Part shown: positions 54,750 to 63,277 of the stretch, one piece after another
How positions within the stretch are numbered: position 1 is the first letter of the stretch
Layout of the letters: each line of letters starts with the position of its first letter
DNA from: Edaphobacter lichenicola
Lineage (GTDB): Bacteria > Acidobacteriota > Terriglobia > Terriglobales > Acidobacteriaceae
Reading direction: 5' to 3'
Assembly (NCBI RefSeq): GCF_025264645.1
Contig: NZ_CP073696.1
Location: 5,146,001 to 5,210,000, forward strand
Length of the DNA: 64,000 bases
Position numbers and translations under genes: made by a program
Notes under the pieces: generated by a model
Seen by the model: the letters and a program-made list of their open reading frames with translations, nothing else
What the model was told of the DNA's origin: nothing
Database searches by the model: none

Positions 54750-56539
54750 CTTCCCTCAATCCCTCCCCAGCCGAGGAGTACAAGCAACGCCAGCAAGCCC
54801 GCGAGATGCAGGTCGCGCACTTCGAAAGACTGCATCTCCGCTTTGGAAATCTCCGCCTTCTCATAGTCGTTGCCACACTGATTGCTGCCTGGTTCTCACT
54901 TCATGACGCAGCATTCTCCGCATGGTGGCTACTCGCCGGCATGGCAGCATTCCTCGCTCTAGCAATCCTTCACGCGAAGGTCCTTCGCAATCGTTCCTGC
55001 GCCGAGCGTGCCGTCGACTTCTACCGCAAGGGCCTCGCCCGTATCGAAGATCGTTGGGTCGGCACCGGCCAGACCGGCGATCGCATCGACACTCACTCCA
55101 GCCTCTACGCGACCGACCTCGACCTCTTCGGTCCCGCAAGCCTCTTCGAACTTCTCTCACTCGCCCGCACTCGCATCGGGGAAGACACGCTCGCTGCATG
55201 GCTCCTCTCACCATCTCCTGTCGCCGACATCAAGCTACGCCAGGCCGCAGTTGCCGAGCTTCGTCCCTACCTCGATCTTCGCGAAGACATAGCCATCCTC
55301 GACGAAGACCTCAAAGTTGGTGTTCACCCCGAAGCTCTCACTCAATGGGCGGAGGCTCCAAATCAGCTCAAGCAGCAGGCTCTCCGGTGGATCTCTCTTC
55401 TGCTCTCTCTCGCATCGATAGCGACGGTTGTTTACTGGGCAAAGCTCGGAGAGAAAACGCCCTTCTTCATCGTCCTTATCCTCGCGAGCATCATCACCGC
55501 ATCTCTGCGCAAACACACCGCAGCAGTTCTCCACTCCACCGAGCACGCCCTCAAAGATCTTCAACTCCTCTCTTCGCTACTTGCTCGTCTGGAGCGTGAG
55601 CAGTTTCAATCCCCACGTCTGCAAGCTCTCAGAGCCGACCTCTTCTCTCACCATCTCGCAGGATCCCAGGCCATCGGCCGCCTGCGCACCATCGTCGAGT
55701 ACACTAACGCACTCGAAAACCCCATCATGCGCGCTCTCAACGTGCCGCTTCTCTACGGAGTCCAGGTCGCGTACGCTGCAGAAGCGTGGCGCAGCGCTCA
55801 CGGAGCAGCTGTACGCTCCTGGCTTCGCTCAATCGGCGAAGCAGAGGCGCTCCTCTCCCTCTCCGCCTATAGCTACGAGCACCCCGCCGATCCATTCCCC
55901 GAGTTCGTCGAAGGCCAACCCTGTTTCAGCGCAATAGAGCTAGGCCATCCCCTCATCCCCGCCGAAAAGTGTGTCCGCAACAACATCAGCGTCTGCGGAG
56001 AAACCCGGGTCCTCCTGATAAGCGGCTCCAACATGTCCGGCAAGAGCACGCTCATGCGCTCTGTCGGCATCAACACGGTCCTCGCAATGGCCGGCGCTCC
56101 CGTACGCGCCCAGCATCTGCAACTCACACCATTACAAATAGGCGCAAGCATTCTCATCAACGACTCGCTACAAGAAGGCAGCTCCCGCTTCTACGCCGAG
56201 ATCACCCGCCTCCGCCACATCTGTGACCTCGCCGAGCAACGCCCCCCAGTCCTCTTCCTGTTGGACGAACTCCTTCAAGGCACCAACTCGAAGGACCGTC
56301 TCATCGGTGCCGAAGGCGTCGTACGCGCATTGTTGGACAGCGGAGCCATCGGCCTTATCAGCACACACGACCTCGCTCTGACCAACATCAGCGAGCAGAG
56401 AGACAACCGCCTGCACAACGTGCATCTTCAAGACCAGATAGAAGACGGAAAGATGAAGTTCGACTTCAAGCTGCAGGACGGCGTTGTCACCAAGAGCAAC
56501 GGAATCGAGCTAATGCGCCTCATCGGTCTTAAAGTTTGA
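54746..56539 (+). CDS. Membrane-anchored MutS-like ATPase
   Basis: A 597-residue protein with MutS core and ATPase domains but no mismatch-recognition domain. Two N-terminal membrane helices (LLIVVATLIAAWFSL and AWWLLAGMAAFLALAILHAK) are followed by a helical lever region, a second membrane pair (LRWISLLLSLASIATVVYWA, FFIVLILASIITASL), and the ATPase: Walker A in LISGSNMSGKSTLM, DSLQEGSSRFYAEI (signature), Walker B LFLLDELLQGTNSKDR and the His of ISTHDLAL. The GTG at 54746 lies inside a hairpin; ATG 54806 (MQVAHFERLH) is an alternative start. Such proteins exist in many bacteria with unknown function; DNA mismatch repair is unlikely. Confidence 0.9.
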   Translation: MPSLNPSPAEEYKQRQQAREMQVAHFERLHLRFGNLRLLIVVATLIAAWFSLHDAAFSAWWLLAGMAAFLALAILHAKVLRNRSCAERAVDFYRKGLARIEDRWVGTGQTGDRIDTHSSLYATDLDLFGPASLFELLSLARTRIGEDTLAAWLLSPSPVADIKLRQAAVAELRPYLDLREDIAILDEDLKVGVHPEALTQWAEAPNQLKQQALRWISLLLSLASIATVVYWAKLGEKTPFFIVLILASIITASLRKHTAAVLHSTEHALKDLQLLSSLLARLEREQFQSPRLQALRADLFSHHLAGSQAIGRLRTIVEYTNALENPIMRALNVPLLYGVQVAYAAEAWRSAHGAAVRSWLRSIGEAEALLSLSAYSYEHPADPFPEFVEGQPCFSAIELGHPLIPAEKCVRNNISVCGETRVLLISGSNMSGKSTLMRSVGINTVLAMAGAPVRAQHLQLTPLQIGASILINDSLQEGSSRFYAEITRLRHICDLAEQRPPVLFLLDELLQGTNSKDRLIGAEGVVRALLDSGAIGLISTHDLALTNISEQRDNRLHNVHLQDQIEDGKMKFDFKLQDGVVTKSNGIELMRLIGLKV

Positions 56540-56598
56540 TCACAGCACTCGCTCGCGACACCTGCAGAGTGCGTGATTCACACCATGAAAAGCCCACA

Positions 56599-56628
56599 TT
56601 GACTAACTGAATGACCATTCAGTATCCT
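56599..56628 (+). promoter_or_regulatory. Promoter with FadR/TetR-type operator ahead of etfB
   Basis: TTGACT (56599-56604) and TATCCT (56623-56628) are separated by 18 bases. In the spacer lies ACTGAATGACCATTCAGT (56606-56623), a perfect 18-bp palindrome of two 8-bp arms around AC. It closely resembles the TGAATGA...TCATTCA box of Bacillus FadR, a TetR family repressor of fatty-acid degradation that also controls etf genes there. Regulation by a TetR protein released by acyl-CoA is inference. Confidence 0.65.
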
Positions 56629-56731
56629 TCTCCCGTCAGTGCGAAGTCTTTGCAATCGCGCAGACCTGACAACGCTGAACTGTACCATCGAGTCAAAATA
56701 CTTCGATACACAAGAATGAGGTAGTGAAAAC

Positions 56732-57490
56732 ATGCGCATCCTCACGTACCTTCGGCAGGTTCTTGACGCCGAAGAGAGCGTACATATCGCAAACAACGCA
56801 GTTGCTCTCGAAAACAGCAAGCTCGTTATGGACACCATGGACGAGTACGGTGTCGAAGAGGCGTTGCGCCTCCGTGAGAGCGGCATAGAAGCCGAAGTCG
56901 TCGCCGTCGCCGTCGGCCCCGCCCGCGTGCAGGACGCCCTCCGCACCGCGTTGGCCATGGGCGCAGATCGTGCCATCCACGTCGAAACCGACGTCCGCCT
57001 CGACGCCATCGCGCTCAGCAAAGTCCTCGCGCAGCTTGCCACGCAGGAGCAAGCGACCCTCATCTTCTCCGGCGGCCAGCAGGCCGACTGGGACAGCCAC
57101 GCGCTCGCTGCCGCCACTGCCGAGCGCCTCCAGTGGCCCCAGGTCACCTGGACCAGTGCTCTCGAGCTTAAGGGCACCACCCTCATCGGCAAGCACGATG
57201 CCGACGAAGGCAGCGAGTCCTTCACGCTCGAACTCCCTGCCGTCGTCACCACGCAACAGGGCCTCAACGAACCGCGCTACCCTACACTCCCCAACATCAT
57301 GAAGTCGAAGAAAAAAGAGATGCGCAAAGACTCCCTCGACCAGTTCAACGTGACACCGAAGCTGAAGTTCATTAGTGCTGAGATTCAAGTGAAAAATCGC
57401 CGCAACAAAATCATCGATGGCAAAGATGTTTCTTCAGCTGCCGCGCACCTTGTCGATCTCCTCCGCAACGAAGCACGGGTGATCGCATGA
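56732..57490 (+). CDS. etfB: Electron transfer flavoprotein, beta subunit
   Basis: A 252-residue ETF beta subunit. ATG 56732 follows GAGGTAG. MDTMDEYGVEEALRLRESG and VVAVAVGPARVQDALRTALA followed by MGADRAIHVETD are family signatures; LIFSGGQQADWDSHALAAA is the AMP-binding loop; the tail KPKLKFISAEIQVKNRRNKI-like (TPKLKFISAE) includes the recognition region for partner dehydrogenases. With EtfA it takes electrons from acyl-CoA dehydrogenases. Its stop overlaps the etfA ATG by four bases. Confidence 0.94.
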   Translation: MRILTYLRQVLDAEESVHIANNAVALENSKLVMDTMDEYGVEEALRLRESGIEAEVVAVAVGPARVQDALRTALAMGADRAIHVETDVRLDAIALSKVLAQLATQEQATLIFSGGQQADWDSHALAAATAERLQWPQVTWTSALELKGTTLIGKHDADEGSESFTLELPAVVTTQQGLNEPRYPTLPNIMKSKKKEMRKDSLDQFNVTPKLKFISAEIQVKNRRNKIIDGKDVSSAAAHLVDLLRNEARVIA

Positions 57491-58437
57491 TTCTCATCGT
57501 CGTGGAGTACGCCAACGGAAAAGTAAGCAAGAGCACGTGGGAGATGGTCACCGCCGCGCGAGAACTTGGCCGCGAAGCCCCCATCACTGCATTGGTTCTG
57601 GGCAGCAACATCGCCGCAGTCGCAGCCGAAATCGCGAAAGCCGTCGACCAGGTTCTCGTCGCCGATCTGCCCGCGCTGGCCCAGTACGACCCCGAACTCT
57701 GGTCCGCTGCCGTCGCCCAGATCGCCACCGAAGGCGAAGCCTCTGTCGTCCTCATCGGTGGCAGCCGCAGCGGTCGCGAGTACAGCCCCCGTGTCGCCAT
57801 CAAACTCGACGCGCCTCTCCTCGAAGACGTCATCAGCCTTAAAGCCAGCGGGGAAACTCTCACGGCACAGCGCTACACCTACCTCGCACGCGTCACCGAA
57901 ACAATCGAAGCGACAGGCCCCATCGCTGTCGTCACCATCAAACCCGGAGTTTTCAACCCCGCATCACCGCGCGCTGAAACAGCCGAGCAGTTCGACGTCG
58001 ACCTCAATCTTCCGACGCCCCGTCTCCAGGTCACCGGCAAAACCGTCGAACGCAGCTCCCGCGTCGGACTCACCGAGGCTGACATCGTTGTCTCCGGCGG
58101 CCGTGGCGTCGGCAGTGCGGAAGGCTTTACCCAATACGTCGAAGCTCTCGCCGACCAGCTCGGCGCAGCAGTCGGAGCCACCCGCGCCATCGTCGACGCA
58201 GGCTGGCGCCCCTACTCCGAGCAAGTCGGCCAGACCGGCAAGACAGTGCAACCCAAGACCTACATCGCGGTCGGCATCTCCGGCGCAGTCCAGCATCTCT
58301 CCGGAATGAACAAGAGCAAAACCATCGTCGCCATCAACCGCGACGCCGAAGCCCCCATCTTCAAAATCGCCGACTACGGCATCGTCGGCGACGTCACCCA
58401 ACTCGTCCCTGCCATCCTCACCGAGCTCAAGAAATAG
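57487..58437 (+). CDS. etfA: Electron transfer flavoprotein, alpha subunit
   Basis: A 316-residue FAD-binding ETF alpha subunit, coupled to etfB by an ATGA overlap. The N-terminal domain has VLIGGSRSGREYSPRVAIKL and the C-terminal FAD domain the full signature: IVVSGGRGVGSAEGFTQYVE, AAVGATRAIVDAGWRP, QVGQTGKTVQPKTYIAVGIS, GAVQHLSGMNKSKTIVAINR and EAPIFKIADYGIVGD. It passes electrons to the membrane Fe-S protein that follows. Confidence 0.95.
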   Translation: MILIVVEYANGKVSKSTWEMVTAARELGREAPITALVLGSNIAAVAAEIAKAVDQVLVADLPALAQYDPELWSAAVAQIATEGEASVVLIGGSRSGREYSPRVAIKLDAPLLEDVISLKASGETLTAQRYTYLARVTETIEATGPIAVVTIKPGVFNPASPRAETAEQFDVDLNLPTPRLQVTGKTVERSSRVGLTEADIVVSGGRGVGSAEGFTQYVEALADQLGAAVGATRAIVDAGWRPYSEQVGQTGKTVQPKTYIAVGISGAVQHLSGMNKSKTIVAINRDAEAPIFKIADYGIVGDVTQLVPAILTELKK

Positions 58438-58467
58438 CACGTACCATTTGTTCAACCGGCCGTACAA

Positions 58468-58550
58468 GAATCGTCATCTCGACCGAAGCGACAGACAGTA
58501 TCACCGTCTGTCGCGCAGCGGAGAGAACTCCGCATTTGCTCTTGTCTGTT
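58468..58550. repeat. Dispersed intergenic element with perfect hairpin
   Basis: GTCATCTCGACCGAAGCGAC starts the element near 58473; GCGACAGAC (58488-58496) and GTCTGTCGC (58506-58514) form a perfect 9-bp hairpin, then CGCAGCGGAGAGA and a CGCATTTGCTCTTG tail. This GTCATCTCGACCGAAGC-hairpin-GCGGAGAGA form is a common intergenic element of Terriglobia as I recall them. It splits etfA from the Fe-S gene; its outline resembles the shorter element at 38505. Confidence 0.6.
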
Positions 58551-58625
58551 CCAGCTCCGTCGAATAGCTTTAGCTGGAACAGAATCACGCAACCCCGACC
58601 AACCAACACGAGCGGTGCCGGCCCA

Positions 58626-61262
58626 ATGCTTCCATTTCCTCAGAAGACCGCCTTCCTCATCTTCGCCGTCATCACCCTCGCGCTGGGCCTCCAGGGCTTC
58701 TATCGCCTCTACCTCCGCATCCGCCGCGGCACCCCTGACCCCGAACCACGCTTCAACAATCTCCCCCGCCGCATCGTCTACGCCCTCACCACAACGCTCA
58801 CCCAACAGCGCACCTTCAAAAAACGTCCCACCATCGGCCTCTTCCACTCCTTCATCTTCTACGGCTTCGTCTTTTACGGCCTGGTCAATTTAGTCGACGC
58901 CGCCGAAGGCTATCTGCACCTGGCAATCTCTTCATCAAACCTCCTCGGCGCAACCTACAACCTCCTCGCCGACATCTTCAGCTTCCTCGTCCTCCTCGGC
59001 GTCATCGCACTCGTCATCCGCCGCTTCGCTCTTCCCAGCCGCACCGACTTCCGCTTCAACCAGCGCACCCTCCTCCACAAAGACGTTCAGGACCAGAAGA
59101 TCACTCGCGACTCCCTCATCGTCTCCGCCTTCATTCTCTTCCATGTCGGCAGTCGCGCCATCGGAGCCGGAGCGCGCATCTCAGCCGAAGGCACCGACCA
59201 CCTCCAACCCTTCGCAACCCTGCTCTCCCACCTCTTCACCCCTGCTAACGCTGAAGCCTTCCGCATCTTCGGGTATTGGGGAGCGCTCGGCAGTGTCCTG
59301 GCCTTCCTCGCCTACTTTCCATACACCAAACACATCCACATCTTCATGGCTCCGACGAAGTACCTCGTTGCCCGAGAACCTACCTCTGGCGTTCTCCCGC
59401 TCGTCGCAATCGACGTCGACACCGAAGCCGAAACAAAAACCATAGGCGCCGCCAAATTAGAAGACCTCACATGGCCTCGCCTCTTCGACGCCTACGCGTG
59501 TATCCAGTGCAACCGCTGCCAGGACGTCTGCCCCGCCACCGCCACCGGAAAATCCCTCTCCCCCGCCGCGCTCGAGATCAACAAGCGCATGGAGCTCAAC
59601 GACCTCGCCGCGCAACAAAACCCGTTCTCCTTCGCGGCAGCGCCATTCGAAAAAGGCTCACCAAGCCCGCACCCACTCCTGCAATTCGCCCTCTCCCCCG
59701 AAGCCGCATGGGCTTGCACCACCTGCGGCGCCTGCATGGAAGTCTGCCCCACCCAAAACGAGCAGATGCTCGACATCATCGACATCCGCCGCAACCAGGT
59801 CATGATCGAAGGCGAGTTCCCGTCGCAGCTTCAATCGGCCTTCCGCGGCATGGAGCGTGCCCAGAACCCGTGGGGCATCAACCACGAGCAGCGCCTCGCC
59901 TGGGCCGACGGCCTCAACGTCAAAACCACCGACGAGAACCCAACCCCGGACGTCCTCTACTGGGTCGGCTGCGCCGCAAGCTACGACCCACAAGCTCAAA
60001 AAACCGCCCGCGCTTTTGTGGAACTCCTCAACCACGCCGACGTCAACTTCGCTGTCCTCGGAAAGAAAGAGTGCTGCACCGGCGACAGCGCCCGTCGCTC
60101 CGGCAACGAATACCTCTACCGCCAGCTAGCCGACAAAAACGTCTCCACGCTAAACACCATCCAGCCGAAACTCATCGTAGCCAGCTGCCCCCACTGCATG
60201 AACTCCATCGGCCACGAGTACAAACAGATCGGTGGCGACTATAAGGTCATGCACCACACCGAGTACCTCGAAACCCTCGTCGCCAACAAGCAGCTAACAC
60301 CAGTCCGAAGCGAAGCAACGATCACGTATCACGACCCCTGTTACCTAGGCCGTCACAACGGCGTCTACGAAGCTCCCCGCAACCTCCTTCACATCCTTGG
60401 CAACGCCACGCCGGAGCTGCCTCGCAACCGCGAAAACGCCTTCTGCTGCGGAGCAGGGGGAGCGCAGTTCTGGAAGGAAGAAGAGGAGGGCAACGAACGC
60501 ATCTCCGACAACCGCTTCCGCGAAGCCCAGCAAACCCTCGCCACCGCCCCAGGAGAAAAAGTCCTCGCCGTCGGCTGCCCCTTCTGCAAGAGCATGCTCG
60601 GCAGTACTCCCAGCAAAGCCGACTCTGAAGACATCGCCATCAAAGACGTAGCCGAACTCCTCCTTGAAGGCGTCCGCCGCAGCAAAGGCCTCACCACCTC
60701 CGCCCAACCAACCGAACCTGTAGCATCGTCCGCCGTCTCAGCCCTATCCGAATCGCCTGCCCCTCCGGCTGCGGCACTTCATCCTGTCGAGACAACTCCA
60801 ACAGAAGCGCCCCTTCCGCAGCCTCATTCAATCGAGCGGAAGAAGTGGCAACCTAAGTCCACCGTCGTCCCCACGCAACAAGCAGAGCAATCGCCGACAC
60901 CCACCATTCCAGAGGTAGCAAAATCGTCGCCAGCGGCCCCAGAACGAAAAAAGTGGCAACCCAAAACCGCTAACCCACCGCCCGAGCAAAAGCCCGCTCA
61001 ACAACAGGCCTCTGAAATTATTGCGGCCCCATCACCCACGGTAGTCGAGCCTCAATCCGCACCCACGCTCCCGCCCACACCGAGCGCGCCCCCGACAGAA
61101 CGCAAGAAGTGGCAGCCAAAGTCACCCTCTTCAAATAGCCCTGCCCTATCCGTCAGCCCCACCGACTCGGCACCCCTCCCGACCGCAGATCCCGAAACTC
61201 CGACGCCACCCGTCGACGCAGCTCCCGCACGCAAAAAATGGACCCCAAAGAAGCCAACCTAG
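58626..61262 (+). CDS. ETF-linked membrane Fe-S oxidoreductase (EMO/EtfD type) with repeat tail
   Basis: 878 residues from ATG 58626; a TTG at 58536 lies in the repeat element and is rejected. Five membrane helices of the NarI/HdrE-like cytochrome domain (residues 1-240) are followed by two 4Fe-4S sites, CIQCNRCQDVCPATATG and CTTCGACMEVCPTQNEQ, and two CCG domains (VGCAASYDPQAQ, KKECCTGDSARR; HDPCYLGRHNGVYEAP, AFCCGAGGAQFW). This build carries ETF electrons to menaquinone, as for EtfD of mycobacteria. The last 180 residues are Pro/Ala-rich and include ERKKWQPK three times and ARKKWTPK once (60834-61250). The tail is likely disordered. Confidence 0.93.
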   Translation: MLPFPQKTAFLIFAVITLALGLQGFYRLYLRIRRGTPDPEPRFNNLPRRIVYALTTTLTQQRTFKKRPTIGLFHSFIFYGFVFYGLVNLVDAAEGYLHLAISSSNLLGATYNLLADIFSFLVLLGVIALVIRRFALPSRTDFRFNQRTLLHKDVQDQKITRDSLIVSAFILFHVGSRAIGAGARISAEGTDHLQPFATLLSHLFTPANAEAFRIFGYWGALGSVLAFLAYFPYTKHIHIFMAPTKYLVAREPTSGVLPLVAIDVDTEAETKTIGAAKLEDLTWPRLFDAYACIQCNRCQDVCPATATGKSLSPAALEINKRMELNDLAAQQNPFSFAAAPFEKGSPSPHPLLQFALSPEAAWACTTCGACMEVCPTQNEQMLDIIDIRRNQVMIEGEFPSQLQSAFRGMERAQNPWGINHEQRLAWADGLNVKTTDENPTPDVLYWVGCAASYDPQAQKTARAFVELLNHADVNFAVLGKKECCTGDSARRSGNEYLYRQLADKNVSTLNTIQPKLIVASCPHCMNSIGHEYKQIGGDYKVMHHTEYLETLVANKQLTPVRSEATITYHDPCYLGRHNGVYEAPRNLLHILGNATPELPRNRENAFCCGAGGAQFWKEEEEGNERISDNRFREAQQTLATAPGEKVLAVGCPFCKSMLGSTPSKADSEDIAIKDVAELLLEGVRRSKGLTTSAQPTEPVASSAVSALSESPAPPAAALHPVETTPTEAPLPQPHSIERKKWQPKSTVVPTQQAEQSPTPTIPEVAKSSPAAPERKKWQPKTANPPPEQKPAQQQASEIIAAPSPTVVEPQSAPTLPPTPSAPPTERKKWQPKSPSSNSPALSVSPTDSAPLPTADPETPTPPVDAAPARKKWTPKKPT

Positions 61263-61272
61263 CGACCAGATG

Positions 61273-62217
61273 TTAGCCGACAGTCTTTACCCACTCCGCC
61301 ACCTGCCTCAGCACATCCTTAGCCTGCGGCAAAAATGGAAACTCATTCGTCGAAGCCGCAAATCCATGGTTCATCCCCTCCGCAAATACCTCAGTCACCG
61401 GCACTCCAGCCTCGACCAGCCTCTTCGCATAAGCCTGCCCCTCATCCCGCAGCACGTCGTACTCCGCCGTCACCACAAACGCCCTCGGCAAACCCGCCAA
61501 CGAAGGCGCGAGCAGCGGTGCCACCCGAAAGTCCCTGGCCTCTGCCTTGTCATTCAGGTAATGATCCCAAAACCAGATCATCCCCTTCTGCGTCAGCCCA
61601 TATCCCTCGGCGTTCTCCACGTACGAACCCGTAGCCGGCTCATAATATGCCGTAGCCGGATAAAGCAGAATCTGCCCCGCCAGCCCGGTGACCCCCTTAT
61701 CCCTCAGCAACAAAGCCACCACGGTAGCCAACGTCGCGCCAGCACTATCGCCCCCAACGATCACCCGCGAAGCATCTCCACCCAACTCCCGCACATGCGC
61801 AAGCACCCACTCGGTCACGGCAAGGCAATCCTCCAACCCCGCCGGGAACTTATGCTCCGGCGCCAGCCGATAGTCCACCGCGACCACCACCGCTCCCGCC
61901 TCTTGAGCCAGCGCCCGGCAGTAGGGATCATGCGTCTCGAGCGTACCCGTCACCCACCCCCCACCATGAAAGAACACGACCACCGGAGACGGCCCATCAC
62001 CGCCAGACCGATAAACTCGCACGGGAATCTCCCGGCCATCGGTCGGCACCGAACGATCTTCTGTCTTCACCCCGCTGTACTCCGGCATCGGCACAAACCG
62101 TGCCATCATCTCCCGTCGATGAAACCGGGCAAGCTCCGGGGTCTGTTCATGCTGGGGCGGATGTCCCAGCGCCTTCGCCTCATCCAAAATCTTCTGCAGC
62201 TTTGCGTCAATTGGCAT
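61273..62217 (-). CDS. Alpha/beta hydrolase, HSL-type esterase
   Basis: A 314-residue carboxylesterase of the hormone-sensitive-lipase group. VVVFFHGGGWVTGTLETHDP has the HGGG oxyanion hole, RVIVGGDSAGATLATVVALL the nucleophile in GDSAG, VVTAEYDVLRDEGQAYA the Asp and GMNHGF the catalytic His. AVDYRLAPEHKFPAGLEDC is the conserved segment between them. No signal peptide is visible, so it acts in the cytoplasm on short-chain esters. It converges with the Fe-S gene, the stops being ten bases apart. Its promoter must lie in the 147 bases upstream, which also hold the RlpA terminator. Confidence 0.93.
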   Translation of the reverse strand: MPIDAKLQKILDEAKALGHPPQHEQTPELARFHRREMMARFVPMPEYSGVKTEDRSVPTDGREIPVRVYRSGGDGPSPVVVFFHGGGWVTGTLETHDPYCRALAQEAGAVVVAVDYRLAPEHKFPAGLEDCLAVTEWVLAHVRELGGDASRVIVGGDSAGATLATVVALLLRDKGVTGLAGQILLYPATAYYEPATGSYVENAEGYGLTQKGMIWFWDHYLNDKAEARDFRVAPLLAPSLAGLPRAFVVTAEYDVLRDEGQAYAKRLVEAGVPVTEVFAEGMNHGFAASTNEFPFLPQAKDVLRQVAEWVKTVG

Positions 62218-62270
62218 ACCGCCATCCTATCGCCCAGGCGGCCACGCCAAAACTCCATGCTTAAACACCA

Positions 62271-62292
62271 CCGGCACCCCGAAGGGCGCCGG
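62271..62292 (-). terminator. Hairpin with UUCG loop after RlpA gene
   Basis: On the minus strand CCGGC-G-CCC-TTCG-GGG-T-GCCGG folds into a stem with one G-T wobble and a C(UUCG)G tetraloop, a very stable form. It lies 72 bases after the RlpA stop and before the esterase gene. Confidence 0.55.
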
Positions 62293-62364
62293 CACGGTGA
62301 ACGTCACAAACTGCTGAAGCTGTAACTATAGAATATTCAAAATCATCCGATTAAGAGTCCAGGG

Positions 62365-62880
62365 CTAGTTCTGGAAGGTCAGCAGCTCCAACCTCACCGG
62401 ATCAACACCCATCCTGACCATCTTCAACTCCCTCGCCGCGGCCAAAGACAGGTCGATCACCCTATCCGGGAAGAGAACTCCACGATCGGTAATGGTCACA
62501 ATGACGGATCGTTTGTTGCGCAGATCGGTCACCTTCACTTGGCTGCCGAACGGCAAGGTGCGGTGCGCGGCAGTCAGCTTATTCTTATCGAAGATCCGAC
62601 CGCTCGCCGTTGTGTGACCCTGGAGCACCTCGCCATACCAGCTGGCAAAGCCGCTCTTGATCCTGGTCAGTATCGGTGTCCTGGGGGGCTGGACGGTCGT
62701 GACGATCTCGGCTGGGGTGACGTCATGCATCACCGTAGCCGGGCCCATCGCTAGCGCGGATGCCGGAGTGGCGTTGTCCGTCGCAAAGGCTGACAGAACG
62801 ACCAGCGCCGCCAACGTAAAGGCGGTCCGGGTCCTTCCAATCAGGGTTGCTGCACGTTCGTTTCCGGGTATCAGTTCCAT
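62365..62880 (-). CDS. RlpA-like double-psi beta-barrel protein
   Basis: A 171-residue exported protein. A signal or anchor segment (FTLAALVVLSAFATDNATPA, residues about 21-40) is followed by a 50-residue linker and the RlpA domain: SGFASWYGEVLQGHTTASGR (the SWYG motif), AAHRTLPFGSQVKVTDLRN, VIVTITDRGVLFPDRVIDLS (TxxDRG with catalytic-site Asp) and LSLAAARELKMVRMGVDPVR. RlpA enzymes are lytic transglycosylases that act on peptide-free septal peptidoglycan. No SPOR domain is present and no lipobox is clear, so its site of action is less certain. Confidence 0.92.
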   Translation of the reverse strand: MELIPGNERAATLIGRTRTAFTLAALVVLSAFATDNATPASALAMGPATVMHDVTPAEIVTTVQPPRTPILTRIKSGFASWYGEVLQGHTTASGRIFDKNKLTAAHRTLPFGSQVKVTDLRNKRSVIVTITDRGVLFPDRVIDLSLAAARELKMVRMGVDPVRLELLTFQN

Positions 62881-63052
62881 GCCTTAAGTATATGAAATTC
62901 AAGGCCTAAGCGGGCTTTTTTTAACCCAAAAGTGACGTTCGGTTCATCACACCCCAATCGCGTTGTCAACCGATTTTCGGTTGCCTCGGAGCCTCAAAAA
63001 AGATGCCAAAAAAATCCGTAGGCGCCAACTCTTCGTTACAAAGGAGTTACTC

Positions 63053-63265
63053 ATGCTCCCGATCAGAGGAGTTAATGTTCCGGGTACACACTTTTTGTTT
63101 TTTTATTTCGTCCAACGCGCTGAGCGGGCTCATGTAACGATGTGCTTGAAAAGCAGGATCATCGATCTTCCCCAAAAGACAGCTTCCGGCGACCGAAACC
63201 AGCGGTCGCGGAACCGGCCCCGGAAAACCCGAAATCCTTCTTCAACCCCCGACGTGACCCTTTGA
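63053..63265 (+). CDS. Possible 70-residue small protein upstream of MBOAT gene
   Basis: ATG 63053 follows AAAGGAG at six bases and opens 70 codons ending 12 bases before the MBOAT start. It begins MLPIRGVNVPGTHFLFFYFV and ends in a strongly basic, Arg-rich part. No family is recognised and the composition is odd, so the frame may be a leader or chance. A hairpin, GCGACCG (63189-63195) with CGGTCGC (63203-63209), extended by TTCC/GGAA, lies inside its 3' half. The rest of the 62881-63277 gap holds no other gene. Confidence 0.3.
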   Translation: MLPIRGVNVPGTHFLFFYFVQRAERAHVTMCLKSRIIDLPQKTASGDRNQRSRNRPRKTRNPSSTPDVTL

Positions 63266-63277
63266 GGTAGCACCACC

